A stretch of 63,515 nt of DNA from an uncultured Oscillospiraceae bacterium (GCA_910588145.1 CAJUPO010000012.1:1-63515); one strand, 5' to 3'. Shown: positions 51,357 through 59,668, numbered from the stretch's first letter. The notes: generated by a model not told the origin, from the sequence alone. Translations and numbers: made by a program.

Positions 51357-52940
51357 ATGAATAACTGGTACAATAACGCCATTATCTATCACATCTATCC
51401 ACTTGGATTCTGCGGTGCGCCTAAGTTTAATGAGGGCGGCGCTGTTGAATACCGTCTTGATAAAATTATTGATTGGATTCCGCATTTCAAGGAAATGAAT
51501 GTTGACGCTCTTTATCTTGGACCGATATTTGAATCAGTTGAGCACGGTTATGATACAATAGACTATAAAATGATAGACCGCCGTCTTGGGGATAACGAAT
51601 CATTTAAAAAAATATGCAGCGCACTTCACGAAAACGGCATAAAAATTATTCTTGACGGTGTTTTCAATCACGTTGGAAGAGGATTTGCAAAATTTAAGGA
51701 CATTCAGGAAAAAGGACAGTCTTCACCTTACTGCGGATGGTTCCATAATCTTAATTTCGGCGGACCAAGCCCCTGCGGAGATAATTTCTGGTATGAGGGC
51801 TGGAACGGACACTATAATCTGGTAAAGCTTAATTTAAGAAATCCCGAAGTTACTGATTACCTTATCGACGTAGTAAACTTCTGGATGGACGAATTTAACA
51901 TTGACGGTATCAGATTCGACGCCGCTGACTGCATTGACTTTGACTTTTTCAAGAGAATCCGTTCACACTGCAAGGGCAGAAATCCTGAATTTTGGCTCAT
52001 GGGAGAAATAATTTTCGGCGATTATAAGAGATGGGCTAATCCTGAAATGCTCGACAGCGTTACAAACTACGAATGCTATAAGGGTATTTATTCTTCCCAC
52101 AACACAAAAAATTATTTTGAAATAGATTATTCTATCAACCGTCAGTCCGGAAGCAATGCAATTTATCCGGGAATCGTACTCTATAACTTTGCTGATAATC
52201 ATGACGTAAACCGAATTGCAAGTACTCTTACAACCCCTGAGCACATCTATAACGTATACACCCTTCTATATACTATGCCGGGTATTCCGTCAATTTATTA
52301 CGGGGGAGAATACGGAGTCAAAGGTGTAAAGGCAAACAATTCTGACGATAACCTCAGACCTTGTCTTGATCTTGACAATATCCCTGATAAAAATGAAAAG
52401 CTATATCAGCATATTGTTAAGCTGGGCAGAATCTACAAGGCTTATCCGGCTTTAAGAACAGGAAGCTATCATACTGTAATTATCAGAAATCAGCAGATGC
52501 TTTTTACTAAGGAACTTAACGGACAGACTGTTTACGTTGCCCTTAACCTTGAGGATCGTGACTTTGACCTTAATTTCAACACCTCAAGTCAGAATCTTGT
52601 TGATTTAATAAGCGGACAGACTCTGAATATAAACAACTCAAATGCATACATTAAAATGCCGCCGTTCTCATCAATGATAATTGTTGAAGATAATATTTTA
52701 AATGAAGAACCTGCTCCGGCAGAAGAATTTAACGCTTCTGAAACAGAAATTGTCTTCGGCGGCAGATACCGTCACTACAAGGGCGGGGAATATGAACTTA
52801 TTTCTCTTGCTAAACACAGTGAAACTCTTGAAGAACTGGTTATCTATAAATCATGCAAGGATGGTCAGATCTGGGCAAGACCCAAGCAGATTTTCTGCGG
52901 TACTGTTCCTGACGGACAGCCGAGATTCGTTTTGCTTTAA
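51357..52940 (+). CDS. GH13 alpha-amylase family enzyme with C-terminal DUF1653
   Basis: This 527-aa protein has no signal peptide, so it acts on oligosaccharides in the cytoplasm. GH13 regions are DGVFNH (I), GIRFDAAD with the nucleophile Asp (II), MGEII with the acid Glu (III) and FADNHD (IV). A beta domain follows the barrel. Residues about 468-527 (YRHYKGGEYEL...HSETLEELVIY...WARPKQIF) match DUF1653, normally a separate small protein. The exact GH13 specificity is not clear. Confidence 0.9.
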   Translation: MNNWYNNAIIYHIYPLGFCGAPKFNEGGAVEYRLDKIIDWIPHFKEMNVDALYLGPIFESVEHGYDTIDYKMIDRRLGDNESFKKICSALHENGIKIILDGVFNHVGRGFAKFKDIQEKGQSSPYCGWFHNLNFGGPSPCGDNFWYEGWNGHYNLVKLNLRNPEVTDYLIDVVNFWMDEFNIDGIRFDAADCIDFDFFKRIRSHCKGRNPEFWLMGEIIFGDYKRWANPEMLDSVTNYECYKGIYSSHNTKNYFEIDYSINRQSGSNAIYPGIVLYNFADNHDVNRIASTLTTPEHIYNVYTLLYTMPGIPSIYYGGEYGVKGVKANNSDDNLRPCLDLDNIPDKNEKLYQHIVKLGRIYKAYPALRTGSYHTVIIRNQQMLFTKELNGQTVYVALNLEDRDFDLNFNTSSQNLVDLISGQTLNINNSNAYIKMPPFSSMIIVEDNILNEEPAPAEEFNASETEIVFGGRYRHYKGGEYELISLAKHSETLEELVIYKSCKDGQIWARPKQIFCGTVPDGQPRFVLL

Positions 52941-52958
52941 TCAAAAGCATATATAAAT

Positions 52959-52990
52959 AAAAAAGCGGTACATAACGTACCGCTTTTTTA
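52959..52990. terminator. Terminator between convergent genes
   Basis: A perfect 12-bp stem (AAAAAGCGGTAC with GTACCGCTTTTT) with a 5-base loop has T runs on both strands. Confidence 0.9.
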
Positions 52991-53143
52991 TTAGAAGTTT
53001 GACTTATTGTTGTTGCTGCGATTCTGGTTGTTGTTCTGGTTCTGGTTGTTGTTCTGCTGGTTGTTATTCTGCTGATTGTTCTGCTGACGATTATTCTGAT
53101 TCTGGTTGTTGTTCTGGTTCTGATTGTTGTTCTGATTGCTCAT
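52991..53143 (-). CDS. 50-residue Asn/Gln-rich protein, unknown
   Basis: The protein begins MSNQNNNQNQ and ends NKSNF. By count 28 of 50 residues are Asn and 14 are Gln; the rest are a few Ser, Arg, Lys and Phe. I do not recognise a family. GGAGATAAAGTTATG gives a sound start at 53143, and a terminator sits directly after the stop. The low-complexity sequence could be amyloid-like, spore-associated or a nitrogen reserve; none of these is shown. A structured leader lies just upstream. Confidence 0.55.
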   Translation of the reverse strand: MSNQNNNQNQNNNQNQNNRQQNNQQNNNQQNNNQNQNNNQNRSNNNKSNF

Positions 53144-53158
53144 AACTTTATCTCCATT

Positions 53159-53260
53159 CTCCGCACACAAGCCGAAAACACCGGCTTTTAGTTGCGTGCG
53201 GAGCAAATAAGAGCCATCTTATATTTTCGGACACCAGCCGCTCATTTAATTTTTGGCTGC
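53159..53260 (-). promoter_or_regulatory. Structured 5' leader of the Asn/Gln-rich gene
   Basis: On the minus strand a long stem (53192-53203 with 53159-53170: eight pairs, one mismatch, three pairs) encloses a GCCG/CGGC hairpin. It ends right before the ribosome binding site. A second stem, CAGCC/GGCTG (53255-53259 with 53235-53239), lies further upstream. I did not recognise a known riboswitch class. Confidence 0.5.
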
Positions 53261-53334
53261 ATAAATATTATTGCCCGCAAAAATTAAATTCATTCAAAAA
53301 ATATACAAAAAAATTATCATTAAAAAATTTATTA

Positions 53335-53371
53335 TACAAAAAGGATACCTTTTCTGCTTAAAGGTATCCTT
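53335..53371 (-). terminator. Terminator after the LtaS-like gene
   Basis: A perfect 11-bp stem (AAGGATACCTT 53341-53351 with AAGGTATCCTT 53361-53371) is followed by TTTTTG on the minus strand. Confidence 0.85.
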
Positions 53372-53406
53372 GATATTATCATATAAAATTTATAGAAATT
53401 ATTAAC

Positions 53407-55248
53407 TTATTCATTAGCCTCTTGGGCAGTTTTTCTAAGCTCCTCAGGAATTGCATTAGAGGATACTATATCTCCTAGTATTCTGTCATATGTCAGTATA
53501 TCCAGCTCCTCGTCCCTGTCTGACGACGCATTATAGTTTGTTGAATATACTGGAACAGATTTCATTTTATCCATCATAGCCTGAATAAAGCTGTCTCTTG
53601 GGGCGTCAATAAGATCCATTATAACATACGGCATATAGAACGCAGAAACATTTTCCTCAGGAACGCTGCTGTAATCAAGATCATAGTTGCTCCAGAGCAG
53701 ATAAGGCTGTTCATAAAGCACGCTGCAATTATCACCGTTTATGCCAAGCTGATCATATACGCTGTTCTCGCCTTTTAGCGACGGATAATGGTCACCTACC
53801 AAGAACACAACAGTCGGTTCGTCAATCTCTTTCAGATTATTCAAAAATACTTCCAAGTCATTGCAGCTATGACCTATCCACTGAAGATAATTATCCATTT
53901 CAGCTTCAGGATCCTCACCCTGGTCATAAGGCTGATGATTCTGCATTGTTGTTGTATGCAGGAACAAAGGCTCATCAGTATCCTTGATCATTTTTTCAAT
54001 CTGATTGAAAACTGTCTTATCTTCTATATAAGTTCCGTAGTAATTTACCGGCACTTCAAAGTCATCATCGAATACCAGTCTGTCAAATCCGAAATTTGAA
54101 TAGACCTTTTCACGGCTGTAAAAATGACTTAAAAACGGATGTACATATGCTGTTGAATATCCCCAGTCCTTATAGTATGAAGCTATTGTGGGCTGTTCAC
54201 GGTCAAGCAATTCTCTTTGAGGCATATTCGGATCGTTAAGTGATCTTACAGGCAGTCCGAAATTAAGTTCAAATTCTGTTCTGACTGTCCAGCTTGCAAA
54301 GGTTGGAACAATTGCCGTACCCTTATAACCTTCCGCCGCCGCTCTGTCAAAAGCGTCATATGCGCTGTAAGCTTCTTCACTAAGGTCAAGCTGATCCTCA
54401 AAACGTCTGAAATCTGCAAATGCTTCAGACATTATCATAATTACATTGGGCTTTTCAAAGTTTTCGGAAGTCTGATCTTCAACATTAACATTCATCATTG
54501 CCGCAATGGTGTTATCATTATAATTTTCAGGCTCAACAAGCTGATTAGCAAAATTTTCAGACGCTGTCTGACAGAAGAATGCAAGAAAGCTGTTATTATC
54601 AAATTTTTCATTAAGCTTAAATGAATTGCTTGCCTCAGTCTGGTCTATATTAAAGAATGAATAAACAGATGTTGAAACAGCCGGAACCATTACAACAGCA
54701 ACACATACCCCTATACAAGCAACAGAAGGAACTATTCTTCTTGAAATTTTCATTCTCACCTTAGGATTGAACCAGAATACTGCGGCTGCATATATCACAA
54801 CAATTGCTACGTATGTAACAAGCATAGGCGTAATTTTAATATAGGCGAAAGAAGTTAAGCTTTTTACGCTTTTAACAAGTTTCATATCTGTCATTATCAG
54901 ATGATTGCCGTTGGTATTGAATTTAAAAAGCTCCGTAATACTCAAAGTCATATAAATGAACGACTGAATGACTACCGCTATCCAGCCCTTGCGAAACAGC
55001 AGTACAAATCCATAGAATATCAGCGACGCTATAAAAACATTGAACAGAACAACCGTAGGACGTTCCGCAAGGAAAAGAATAAATTTAGACGGATACTTTC
55101 CCTGATTTATTTCAGCCATAAATACTATAAATACCGGAAACAGGACGGTCAAAAGTATATTTGTCATTTTATACTTTTCAGAATTTACTGCTCTTTTGGC
55201 ATTGAATCTGCCTAAAGCATTTTTAATCAAACTCAATTTTTCTTTCAT
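53407..55248 (-). CDS. LtaS-like membrane sulfatase/phosphoglycerol transferase
   Basis: This 613-aa protein has five predicted membrane helices (roughly residues 25-210) and an extracellular alkaline-phosphatase-fold domain. Metal and catalytic positions match LtaS: Glu in IMSEAFAD, the likely nucleophile Thr in SWTVRTEFE, and Asp-His in FLVGDHYP. It probably transfers glycerol-phosphate-like groups to a surface polymer. I use the ATG at 55248, which has GAGGGAG upstream; longer starts at 55260 and 55350 are less well supported. Confidence 0.85.
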   Translation of the reverse strand: MKEKLSLIKNALGRFNAKRAVNSEKYKMTNILLTVLFPVFIVFMAEINQGKYPSKFILFLAERPTVVLFNVFIASLIFYGFVLLFRKGWIAVVIQSFIYMTLSITELFKFNTNGNHLIMTDMKLVKSVKSLTSFAYIKITPMLVTYVAIVVIYAAAVFWFNPKVRMKISRRIVPSVACIGVCVAVVMVPAVSTSVYSFFNIDQTEASNSFKLNEKFDNNSFLAFFCQTASENFANQLVEPENYNDNTIAAMMNVNVEDQTSENFEKPNVIMIMSEAFADFRRFEDQLDLSEEAYSAYDAFDRAAAEGYKGTAIVPTFASWTVRTEFELNFGLPVRSLNDPNMPQRELLDREQPTIASYYKDWGYSTAYVHPFLSHFYSREKVYSNFGFDRLVFDDDFEVPVNYYGTYIEDKTVFNQIEKMIKDTDEPLFLHTTTMQNHQPYDQGEDPEAEMDNYLQWIGHSCNDLEVFLNNLKEIDEPTVVFLVGDHYPSLKGENSVYDQLGINGDNCSVLYEQPYLLWSNYDLDYSSVPEENVSAFYMPYVIMDLIDAPRDSFIQAMMDKMKSVPVYSTNYNASSDRDEELDILTYDRILGDIVSSNAIPEELRKTAQEANE

Positions 55249-55297
55249 ATTCTCCCTCATTCTTTCTATAATAAAGAATATAACGAATCCAACAATA

Positions 55298-55326
55298 AAT
55301 ATATCACAACAAAAACAAAACTTCAA
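55298..55326 (-). promoter_or_regulatory. Promoter of the LtaS-like gene
   Basis: Minus strand TTGAAG (55321-55326), 17-bp spacer, TATATT (55298-55303) with an extended -10 (TGA). Confidence 0.7.
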
Positions 55327-55436
55327 GTGCTTTTTTGATAGTTTCACCATATTTTCTTTTTTGTTCTACACACTGTATAATATCAACAAAATCAAGCTTT
55401 ATTTTTTTGTGCTTTTTAACAATTCAAATTTTAGTA

Positions 55437-56036
55437 TTATTGCAGCATCCCTTCATTATATGCGGCTTCTATAACTTCCATTATATAATTATATATGTCC
55501 TGAGAACCCTCTTGTGTTACATTTTGCCTTTCTTCAACCTGCTGCCGCTTTATTTTTCGTTTTTTCCACGCAATACCGCCCTTACTGTAATTTAAAAGTA
55601 TCGGCTGTAATCTGTCAAGAGAAGCGGCAAATTTAGCTTCGGGAGTCTGTTTATCTTCAAACTCACGCCAAAGGGTAAACAACTCAGTTTCCTGATCCTC
55701 AGGAAGCATTCCGAAAAGCTTCTGAGCAGCTTCCATTTCTCTTTTTTCCTGAGTTTTTAACCCCTCTTTGTCATAGCAATATGTATCGCCTGCGTCTATT
55801 TCAACAATATCATGAATAATAACCATTTTCATAACTTTTAGCAGATCTATTTTTTCCGAGGAATATTCTGACAATATTATTGCAGCCAAAGCCAGGTGCC
55901 AGCTGTGTTCAGCGTCATTTTCAGCCCTGTCCTCATTTATAAGCAAGCTCCGTCTGCGTATGCTTTTAAGCTTATCCATTTCTTTTATAAAATTCATCTG
56001 TTTTTCGAGTCTTTGGCTGATCTTACTGCTGTTCAT
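55437..56036 (-). CDS. HD-domain protein, HDDC2/YfbR-like 5'-nucleotidase family
   Basis: This 199-aa protein has HD motifs RAENDAEHSWHLA, IIHDIVEIDAGDTY and SLDRLQPILLN. These fit the YfbR/HDDC2 group, which dephosphorylates deoxynucleoside monophosphates; the activity here is inferred. Its ATG overlaps the stop of the SDR gene by 4 bp. Confidence 0.85.
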   Translation of the reverse strand: MNSSKISQRLEKQMNFIKEMDKLKSIRRRSLLINEDRAENDAEHSWHLALAAIILSEYSSEKIDLLKVMKMVIIHDIVEIDAGDTYCYDKEGLKTQEKREMEAAQKLFGMLPEDQETELFTLWREFEDKQTPEAKFAASLDRLQPILLNYSKGGIAWKKRKIKRQQVEERQNVTQEGSQDIYNYIMEVIEAAYNEGMLQ

Positions 56037-56752
56037 ATGATATATCCTCCGTTTATGCCTATGACCTGACCGGTTATAAAATCAGCGCTTTCAGATGCAA
56101 GAAAAGAAATTGCTCCTGCAATATCTTCCGGTCTTCCCAAGCGCCCCAAAGGAGTTTCCTCTTTAAACTCCTGAAACACGTCCTCTCCGTAAAGCTCATT
56201 CATTTTCGTATCAATAAAGCCGGGGGCTATGCAGTTTACGTTTATTCCGGACGGTCCAAGTTCCTTGGCAAGCGCTTTTGTAAAACCAATGACAGCCGCC
56301 TTAGCCGCTGAATAATGTACCTCGCATGATGCACCGATTTGTCCCCACATCGATGAAATATTTATGATCTTTCCGTACTTTCCGTTTAGCATATATGGAA
56401 TGGCATACCTTGAGCAATTCATTGTCCCCAGTACATTTACTTCCCATATACGCTTTTCCTGCTCCGGTGTTATATCCGTAAAAAGTCCTGATAAGGATAA
56501 TCCCGCATTATTTACAAGCACATCGATCCCGCCGCATTTTTCAGCAGCAGTTCTCATCATATTCATGACCTGTACCGGATCGGAAATATCAGCACGGTAT
56601 GGTATTCCTCCCGTTTCTTTTGCTATTATAAGTGCTGATTCATAATTAGTAAAATAATTTATAACAGGAATATATCCGTCCTCCGCAAGCCTGTAAGCCG
56701 CTGCGCTTCCTATTCCGCCTGATCCTCCTGTTATAACGGCCGCTCTTTTCAT
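56033..56752 (-). CDS. SDR family oxidoreductase (FabG/YmfI-like)
   Basis: This 239-aa Rossmann enzyme has the cofactor motif TGGSGGIG, NNAG and the catalytic Ser-Tyr-Lys set (ISSMWG, YSAAK). The MWGQIGASCEVHYSAAK segment is typical of Firmicute YmfI-like reductases, which act in EF-P 5-aminopentanol modification; FabG is the alternative. No fatty-acid genes are adjacent, which slightly favours the former. The -10 upstream (56787-56792, TGATATAAT) is extended. Confidence 0.82.
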   Translation of the reverse strand: MKRAAVITGGSGGIGSAAAYRLAEDGYIPVINYFTNYESALIIAKETGGIPYRADISDPVQVMNMMRTAAEKCGGIDVLVNNAGLSLSGLFTDITPEQEKRIWEVNVLGTMNCSRYAIPYMLNGKYGKIINISSMWGQIGASCEVHYSAAKAAVIGFTKALAKELGPSGINVNCIAPGFIDTKMNELYGEDVFQEFKEETPLGRLGRPEDIAGAISFLASESADFITGQVIGINGGYII

Positions 56753-56822
56753 TGCTTCACCCTTCTCATTTAAATTGAATGTACATATTATATCATATTT
56801 TTAATAAAATTTAAAGAAGATA

Positions 56823-56851
56823 TTGAAAATATCCTTAAAGAATGTTATAAT
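56823..56851 (+). promoter_or_regulatory. Promoter of the DUF896 gene
   Basis: TTGAAA (56823-56828), 17-bp spacer, TATAAT (56846-56851) with an extended -10 (TGT). A minus-strand extended -10 at 56787-56792 drives the SDR gene in the opposite direction. Confidence 0.8.
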
Positions 56852-56885
56852 ATTATATATTATTAATTTAGTTCGGAGCAGTATT

Positions 56886-57089
56886 ATGGAACAGAAAAAA
56901 ATTGACAGGATCAATTTCCTTGCACGTCAGTCACGTATCAGAGAGCTTACCTCAGAAGAAAAGGAAGAACAGGCGCAGCTAAGGCAAGAATACCGTGACA
57001 GCATAAAATTAAGCCTTACTTCACAGCTTGACTGCACATATATTCTTCAGCCTGACGGTACAAAGAAAAAAGTCACAAAATCAAAGTAA
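56886..57089 (+). CDS. DUF896 (YnzC) family small protein
   Basis: This 67-aa protein has the family core KIDRINFLARQSRIRELT, EEKEEQAQLRQEYRDSI and a short basic tail. DUF896 proteins are small helical hairpins of unknown function; in Bacillus one is in the SOS-induced yneA operon. The ATG at 56886 has CGGAG at 7 nt; an upstream ATG at 56823 lies in the promoter. Confidence 0.88.
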   Translation: MEQKKIDRINFLARQSRIRELTSEEKEEQAQLRQEYRDSIKLSLTSQLDCTYILQPDGTKKKVTKSK

Positions 57090-57097
57090 CAGTCAGC

Positions 57098-57135
57098 TCA
57101 GCCGGCAATATTTTGCTGTATGTATATCCGGCTGA
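57098..57135 (+). repeat. Hairpin between the DUF896 gene and the next small gene
   Basis: TCAGCCGG (57098-57105) and CCGGCTGA (57128-57135) form a perfect 8-bp stem with GCAATATTTTGC able to pair inside. There is no T tract, so it is more likely a leader structure or mRNA processing site than a terminator. Confidence 0.5.
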
Positions 57136-57165
57136 AATTAAATATACGGCAGATCGGAGAAAGTT

Positions 57166-57432
57166 ATGTCAGAAAACAAAGGAAACAATAAAAAGTTTGT
57201 ACTTATAAGAACCATAGCGTGTATCATTTCAATTGTATTAGTTGCTTTGGGAATGTTTAAAATTATATCTACAACAATTTCTATGGTAGCCGCATGCATT
57301 CTTCTCATTATAATTGCAATTTGGAATGCTATTGAAATGTATAAAAGCGAAAAAAAATCAATGTGCATCTTTAATTTCATTATGGCTGGAATCATAATAT
57401 TACTATGTATCGGTTTTATTATCACTAAATAA
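57166..57432 (+). CDS. Small three-helix membrane protein, unknown
   Basis: This 88-aa protein has three predicted membrane helices (about 11-30, 35-53 and 67-86) and short charged loops (NNKKF, YKSEKKS). I do not recognise it. CGGAG lies 6 nt before the ATG. It is probably cotranscribed with the DUF896 gene 76 bp upstream. Confidence 0.7.
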   Translation: MSENKGNNKKFVLIRTIACIISIVLVALGMFKIISTTISMVAACILLIIIAIWNAIEMYKSEKKSMCIFNFIMAGIIILLCIGFIITK

Positions 57433-57446
57433 ATGCTTATAAAATG

Positions 57447-57478
57447 AAAAAAGTCAGAGTTTATCTCTGACATTTCTT
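57447..57478. terminator. Terminator between convergent genes
   Basis: A 7-bp stem (GTCAGAG 57453-57459 with CTCTGAC 57465-57471) has T-rich flanks on both strands. Confidence 0.75.
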
Positions 57479-58243
57479 TTATCTGTTCTTTTTATATATA
57501 AGCATTAGCCCCCTTATAAGCAGATTCTCATCAACTGTTATATCCTGCCTGCAAAGCGGAATTATCATTGATGCATTTTCACCGGAAGCTACCGCTTTTA
57601 GCTTATATCCAAGCTCATTTTCCAGACGTTCGATTATCCCATCTATTAATGCGGCTGTACCATATACCAGTCCGCTTTTCATGCAGTCCGCTGTGTTCTT
57701 TCCTATTAGGCTTTTTGGCTTTCCAAGGGCAATGCTATGTAAGAGTGAAGCACTGCCTGCAAGTGCGTCCAGGGAAGTGCTTATCCCCGGCATTATGATT
57801 CCCCCCGCAAAATTTCGGTTTTTATCTATTACAGAAGCAGTTATAGCTGTTCCCATATCGAAAAATACTACTGGATAACCGTATCCCTCAATGGCTGCCA
57901 CGGCTCCCGCCGCAAGATCCGCACCAAGCTGCGCAGGATTGTCAATTACAATACTTAGCCCTGTTTTAACGCCTGGTCCCACTGAAATTACATTACAGCC
58001 TGTTACCTTTTTAAGCGCTGTATTTACATTTTCCGTTATTTCCGGAACAACCGAAGCTGTTATCGCACCGGTAATATCTGCGGGCTTAATATTGTGTATC
58101 TCAAGAATTTCCCTGAGCAGTACCACATATTCAATAGAAGTACGCCGTATCCCTGATGAAATTTTCTCAACAAAGAGAATTTCATCCCCTTTGCAGCAGC
58201 CTGCTTTAATATACGTATTTCCAATATCAACCGCTAAAATCAT
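57479..58243 (-). CDS. coaX: Type III pantothenate kinase
   Basis: The enzyme catalyses the first step of CoA synthesis. The 254 aa have MILAVDIGNTYIKAG, the pantothenate and phosphate motifs GPGVKTGL and QLGADLAAG, and DMGTAITASV. An upstream ATG at 58384 would run back into the CAP gene; the ATG at 58243 has AGGAG at 6 nt. It starts 17 bp after the CAP-dockerin gene with no terminator between, so the c-di-GMP-type riboswitch may control it as well. Confidence 0.94.
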   Translation of the reverse strand: MILAVDIGNTYIKAGCCKGDEILFVEKISSGIRRTSIEYVVLLREILEIHNIKPADITGAITASVVPEITENVNTALKKVTGCNVISVGPGVKTGLSIVIDNPAQLGADLAAGAVAAIEGYGYPVVFFDMGTAITASVIDKNRNFAGGIIMPGISTSLDALAGSASLLHSIALGKPKSLIGKNTADCMKSGLVYGTAALIDGIIERLENELGYKLKAVASGENASMIIPLCRQDITVDENLLIRGLMLIYKKNR

Positions 58244-58260
58244 TTTAAACTCCTGACTAA

Positions 58261-59163
58261 TCAGTTTGTGAAAAATTGTGACCAGTAGTTCAGACCATCG
58301 CCTTTGTTGAAATAATGTCCGACACCTATTTTTGTAAAGCAGGAATTCATGATGTTTGCTCTGTGACCAGGAGATTCCATCCATGCCTTTACTACGTCTT
58401 CCGGACTTGTATAACCAAAAGCTACATTTTCACCAGCGTCCATGTATTCAATATGGCGCTGATCCAAAACTGTAAAGCATGATGATCCATTTGGACGTGT
58501 ATGTGACCAGCTTTTTGTGATTTCCTTTGCACGAACATCAGCAGCTTCATTCAGTTCACTTGTCATTGTAACCGGTGAAAGACCTTCCTTAGTTCTTTCA
58601 ACATTAACAAGTTCAACTACTCTTGAAATATAAGCTTCCTCTGCCTTATTCTTTTCAACTAAAGCTTTATGCTCTTCTTCATTTATAAGTCTTGTTAGAG
58701 CAACTGCGTCAAAAACATCAAGTATACCGTCTTTATTTACATCACCCTTGAATGCTGCAAAATCATCGCTGATTTCCATTTTGCCAACTGAAAACTGTGC
58801 AATTGCAATTGCGTCAAATACATCTGTTTTCTGATCGCCGTTTACATCGCCCTTCATGCCGATTTTGCATTTTAAAGAATATGTTGAATTTCCTACTGTT
58901 GCTGAAACATTATATTCGCTTACGCCAGGCTGATAAATAGCCGCAGGAGATTTAGCGCTGAATGTACAGTCCATAGCTGAGATGGAACCAGTCTGACGGA
59001 TTCCTGAAAAATCAAAACTTGTATCTTCAGATAAATACCACTGATCTCCTTTGCTGTATGTTCCGTCTGGAACAACTGCTGCGCTTACGCTGGCAGCGCT
59101 GCCAAGCATTAATAAAGATGCTGTAACTGAAACAAACTTTTTCAAAACTGATTTTTTTAACAT
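58261..59163 (-). CDS. Secreted CAP (SCP/PR1) domain protein with internal dockerin
   Basis: This 300-aa protein has a signal peptide (1-28), an N-terminal beta-rich part, a dockerin at about 103-165 and a C-terminal CAP domain (about 180-300) with SHTRPNGSSCF, GENVAFGY and WMESPGHRANIM. The dockerin loops are DVNGDQKTDVFD and DVNKDGILDVFD, unlike those of the GH48 and GH26 proteins. The CAP domain has no clear protease site; such proteins may bind lipids or act in adhesion. AAAGGAG precedes the ATG. Confidence 0.92.
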   Translation of the reverse strand: MLKKSVLKKFVSVTASLLMLGSAASVSAAVVPDGTYSKGDQWYLSEDTSFDFSGIRQTGSISAMDCTFSAKSPAAIYQPGVSEYNVSATVGNSTYSLKCKIGMKGDVNGDQKTDVFDAIAIAQFSVGKMEISDDFAAFKGDVNKDGILDVFDAVALTRLINEEEHKALVEKNKAEEAYISRVVELVNVERTKEGLSPVTMTSELNEAADVRAKEITKSWSHTRPNGSSCFTVLDQRHIEYMDAGENVAFGYTSPEDVVKAWMESPGHRANIMNSCFTKIGVGHYFNKGDGLNYWSQFFTN

Positions 59164-59227
59164 AAAAATAACACTCCTTTTTTCATCGCCGTGTTATTTT
59201 AATTATGCTTTTTTATACTTATAAAAC

Positions 59228-59258
59228 CAAAAACCGGCGTCTTGACACAAGACGCCGG
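59228..59258 (-). terminator. Riboswitch expression-platform terminator
   Basis: A perfect 11-bp GC-rich stem (59234-59244 with 59248-59258) with a 3-base loop is followed by T5 on the minus strand. It lies between the aptamer and the CAP gene, about 65 bp before the ATG. Confidence 0.88.
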
Positions 59259-59292
59259 CAGCATAACAAAAATAACAAATGTCGTTAACAAG

Positions 59293-59378
59293 TGTTAGCA
59301 ACCGGCTGTCATACCATGTTTCCATGGGTTAGACCCTTAGCTTTGCGTCCTTACTTTTCAGTAAGTTTGCCCATATTT
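59293..59378 (-). ncRNA. Cyclic di-GMP-I (GEMM-I) type riboswitch aptamer
   Basis: The minus strand reads GGGCAAAC, then a 6-bp P2 stem CTTACT/AGTAAG capped by a GAAA tetraloop, then GGACGCAAAGC, then AAGGGTCTAA and ATGG, GAAA and CATGGTATGACAGCCGG. These match the conserved core of GEMM-I: the tetraloop, the GACGCAAAGC joint, and the receptor region. It lies about 70 nt after the promoter and before a terminator. The cGAMP-sensing subclass cannot be excluded without checking the ligand-contact base. Confidence 0.88.
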
Positions 59379-59451
59379 TATTGTACGCTTTTAATAATCA
59401 ATTAAAGCATATAAATTTACTTTGCCATTGATTACAATTAAGCTTACATAT

Positions 59452-59480
59452 ATAATAACACCAAAACTTAATGATGTCAA
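59452..59480 (-). promoter_or_regulatory. Promoter of the riboswitch-CAP-coaX unit
   Basis: Minus strand TTGACA (59475-59480), 17-bp spacer, TATTAT (59452-59457) with an extended -10 (TGT). The leader would be about 280 nt. In the 579-bp region between the CAP gene and perR, the sequence outside this promoter, the riboswitch and the perR promoter (59481-59668) is AT-rich, with no gene seen. Confidence 0.82.
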
Positions 59481-59668
59481 TACCTTTTTTGCCATTCTAC
59501 ATATATCACAACTTTGCAGTAATATTTTCGCTGTTTATTTGTGCACTTTGCCCAATTAACAAATTTTTTCTCACAACACAAAAATAGATAAAAAATTGAG
59601 AAAAGTAAAAACTTATAACTTACATTTTATGGAATAACTGTTTTTTTCTGTATTTTTTTCAAAAAAAC

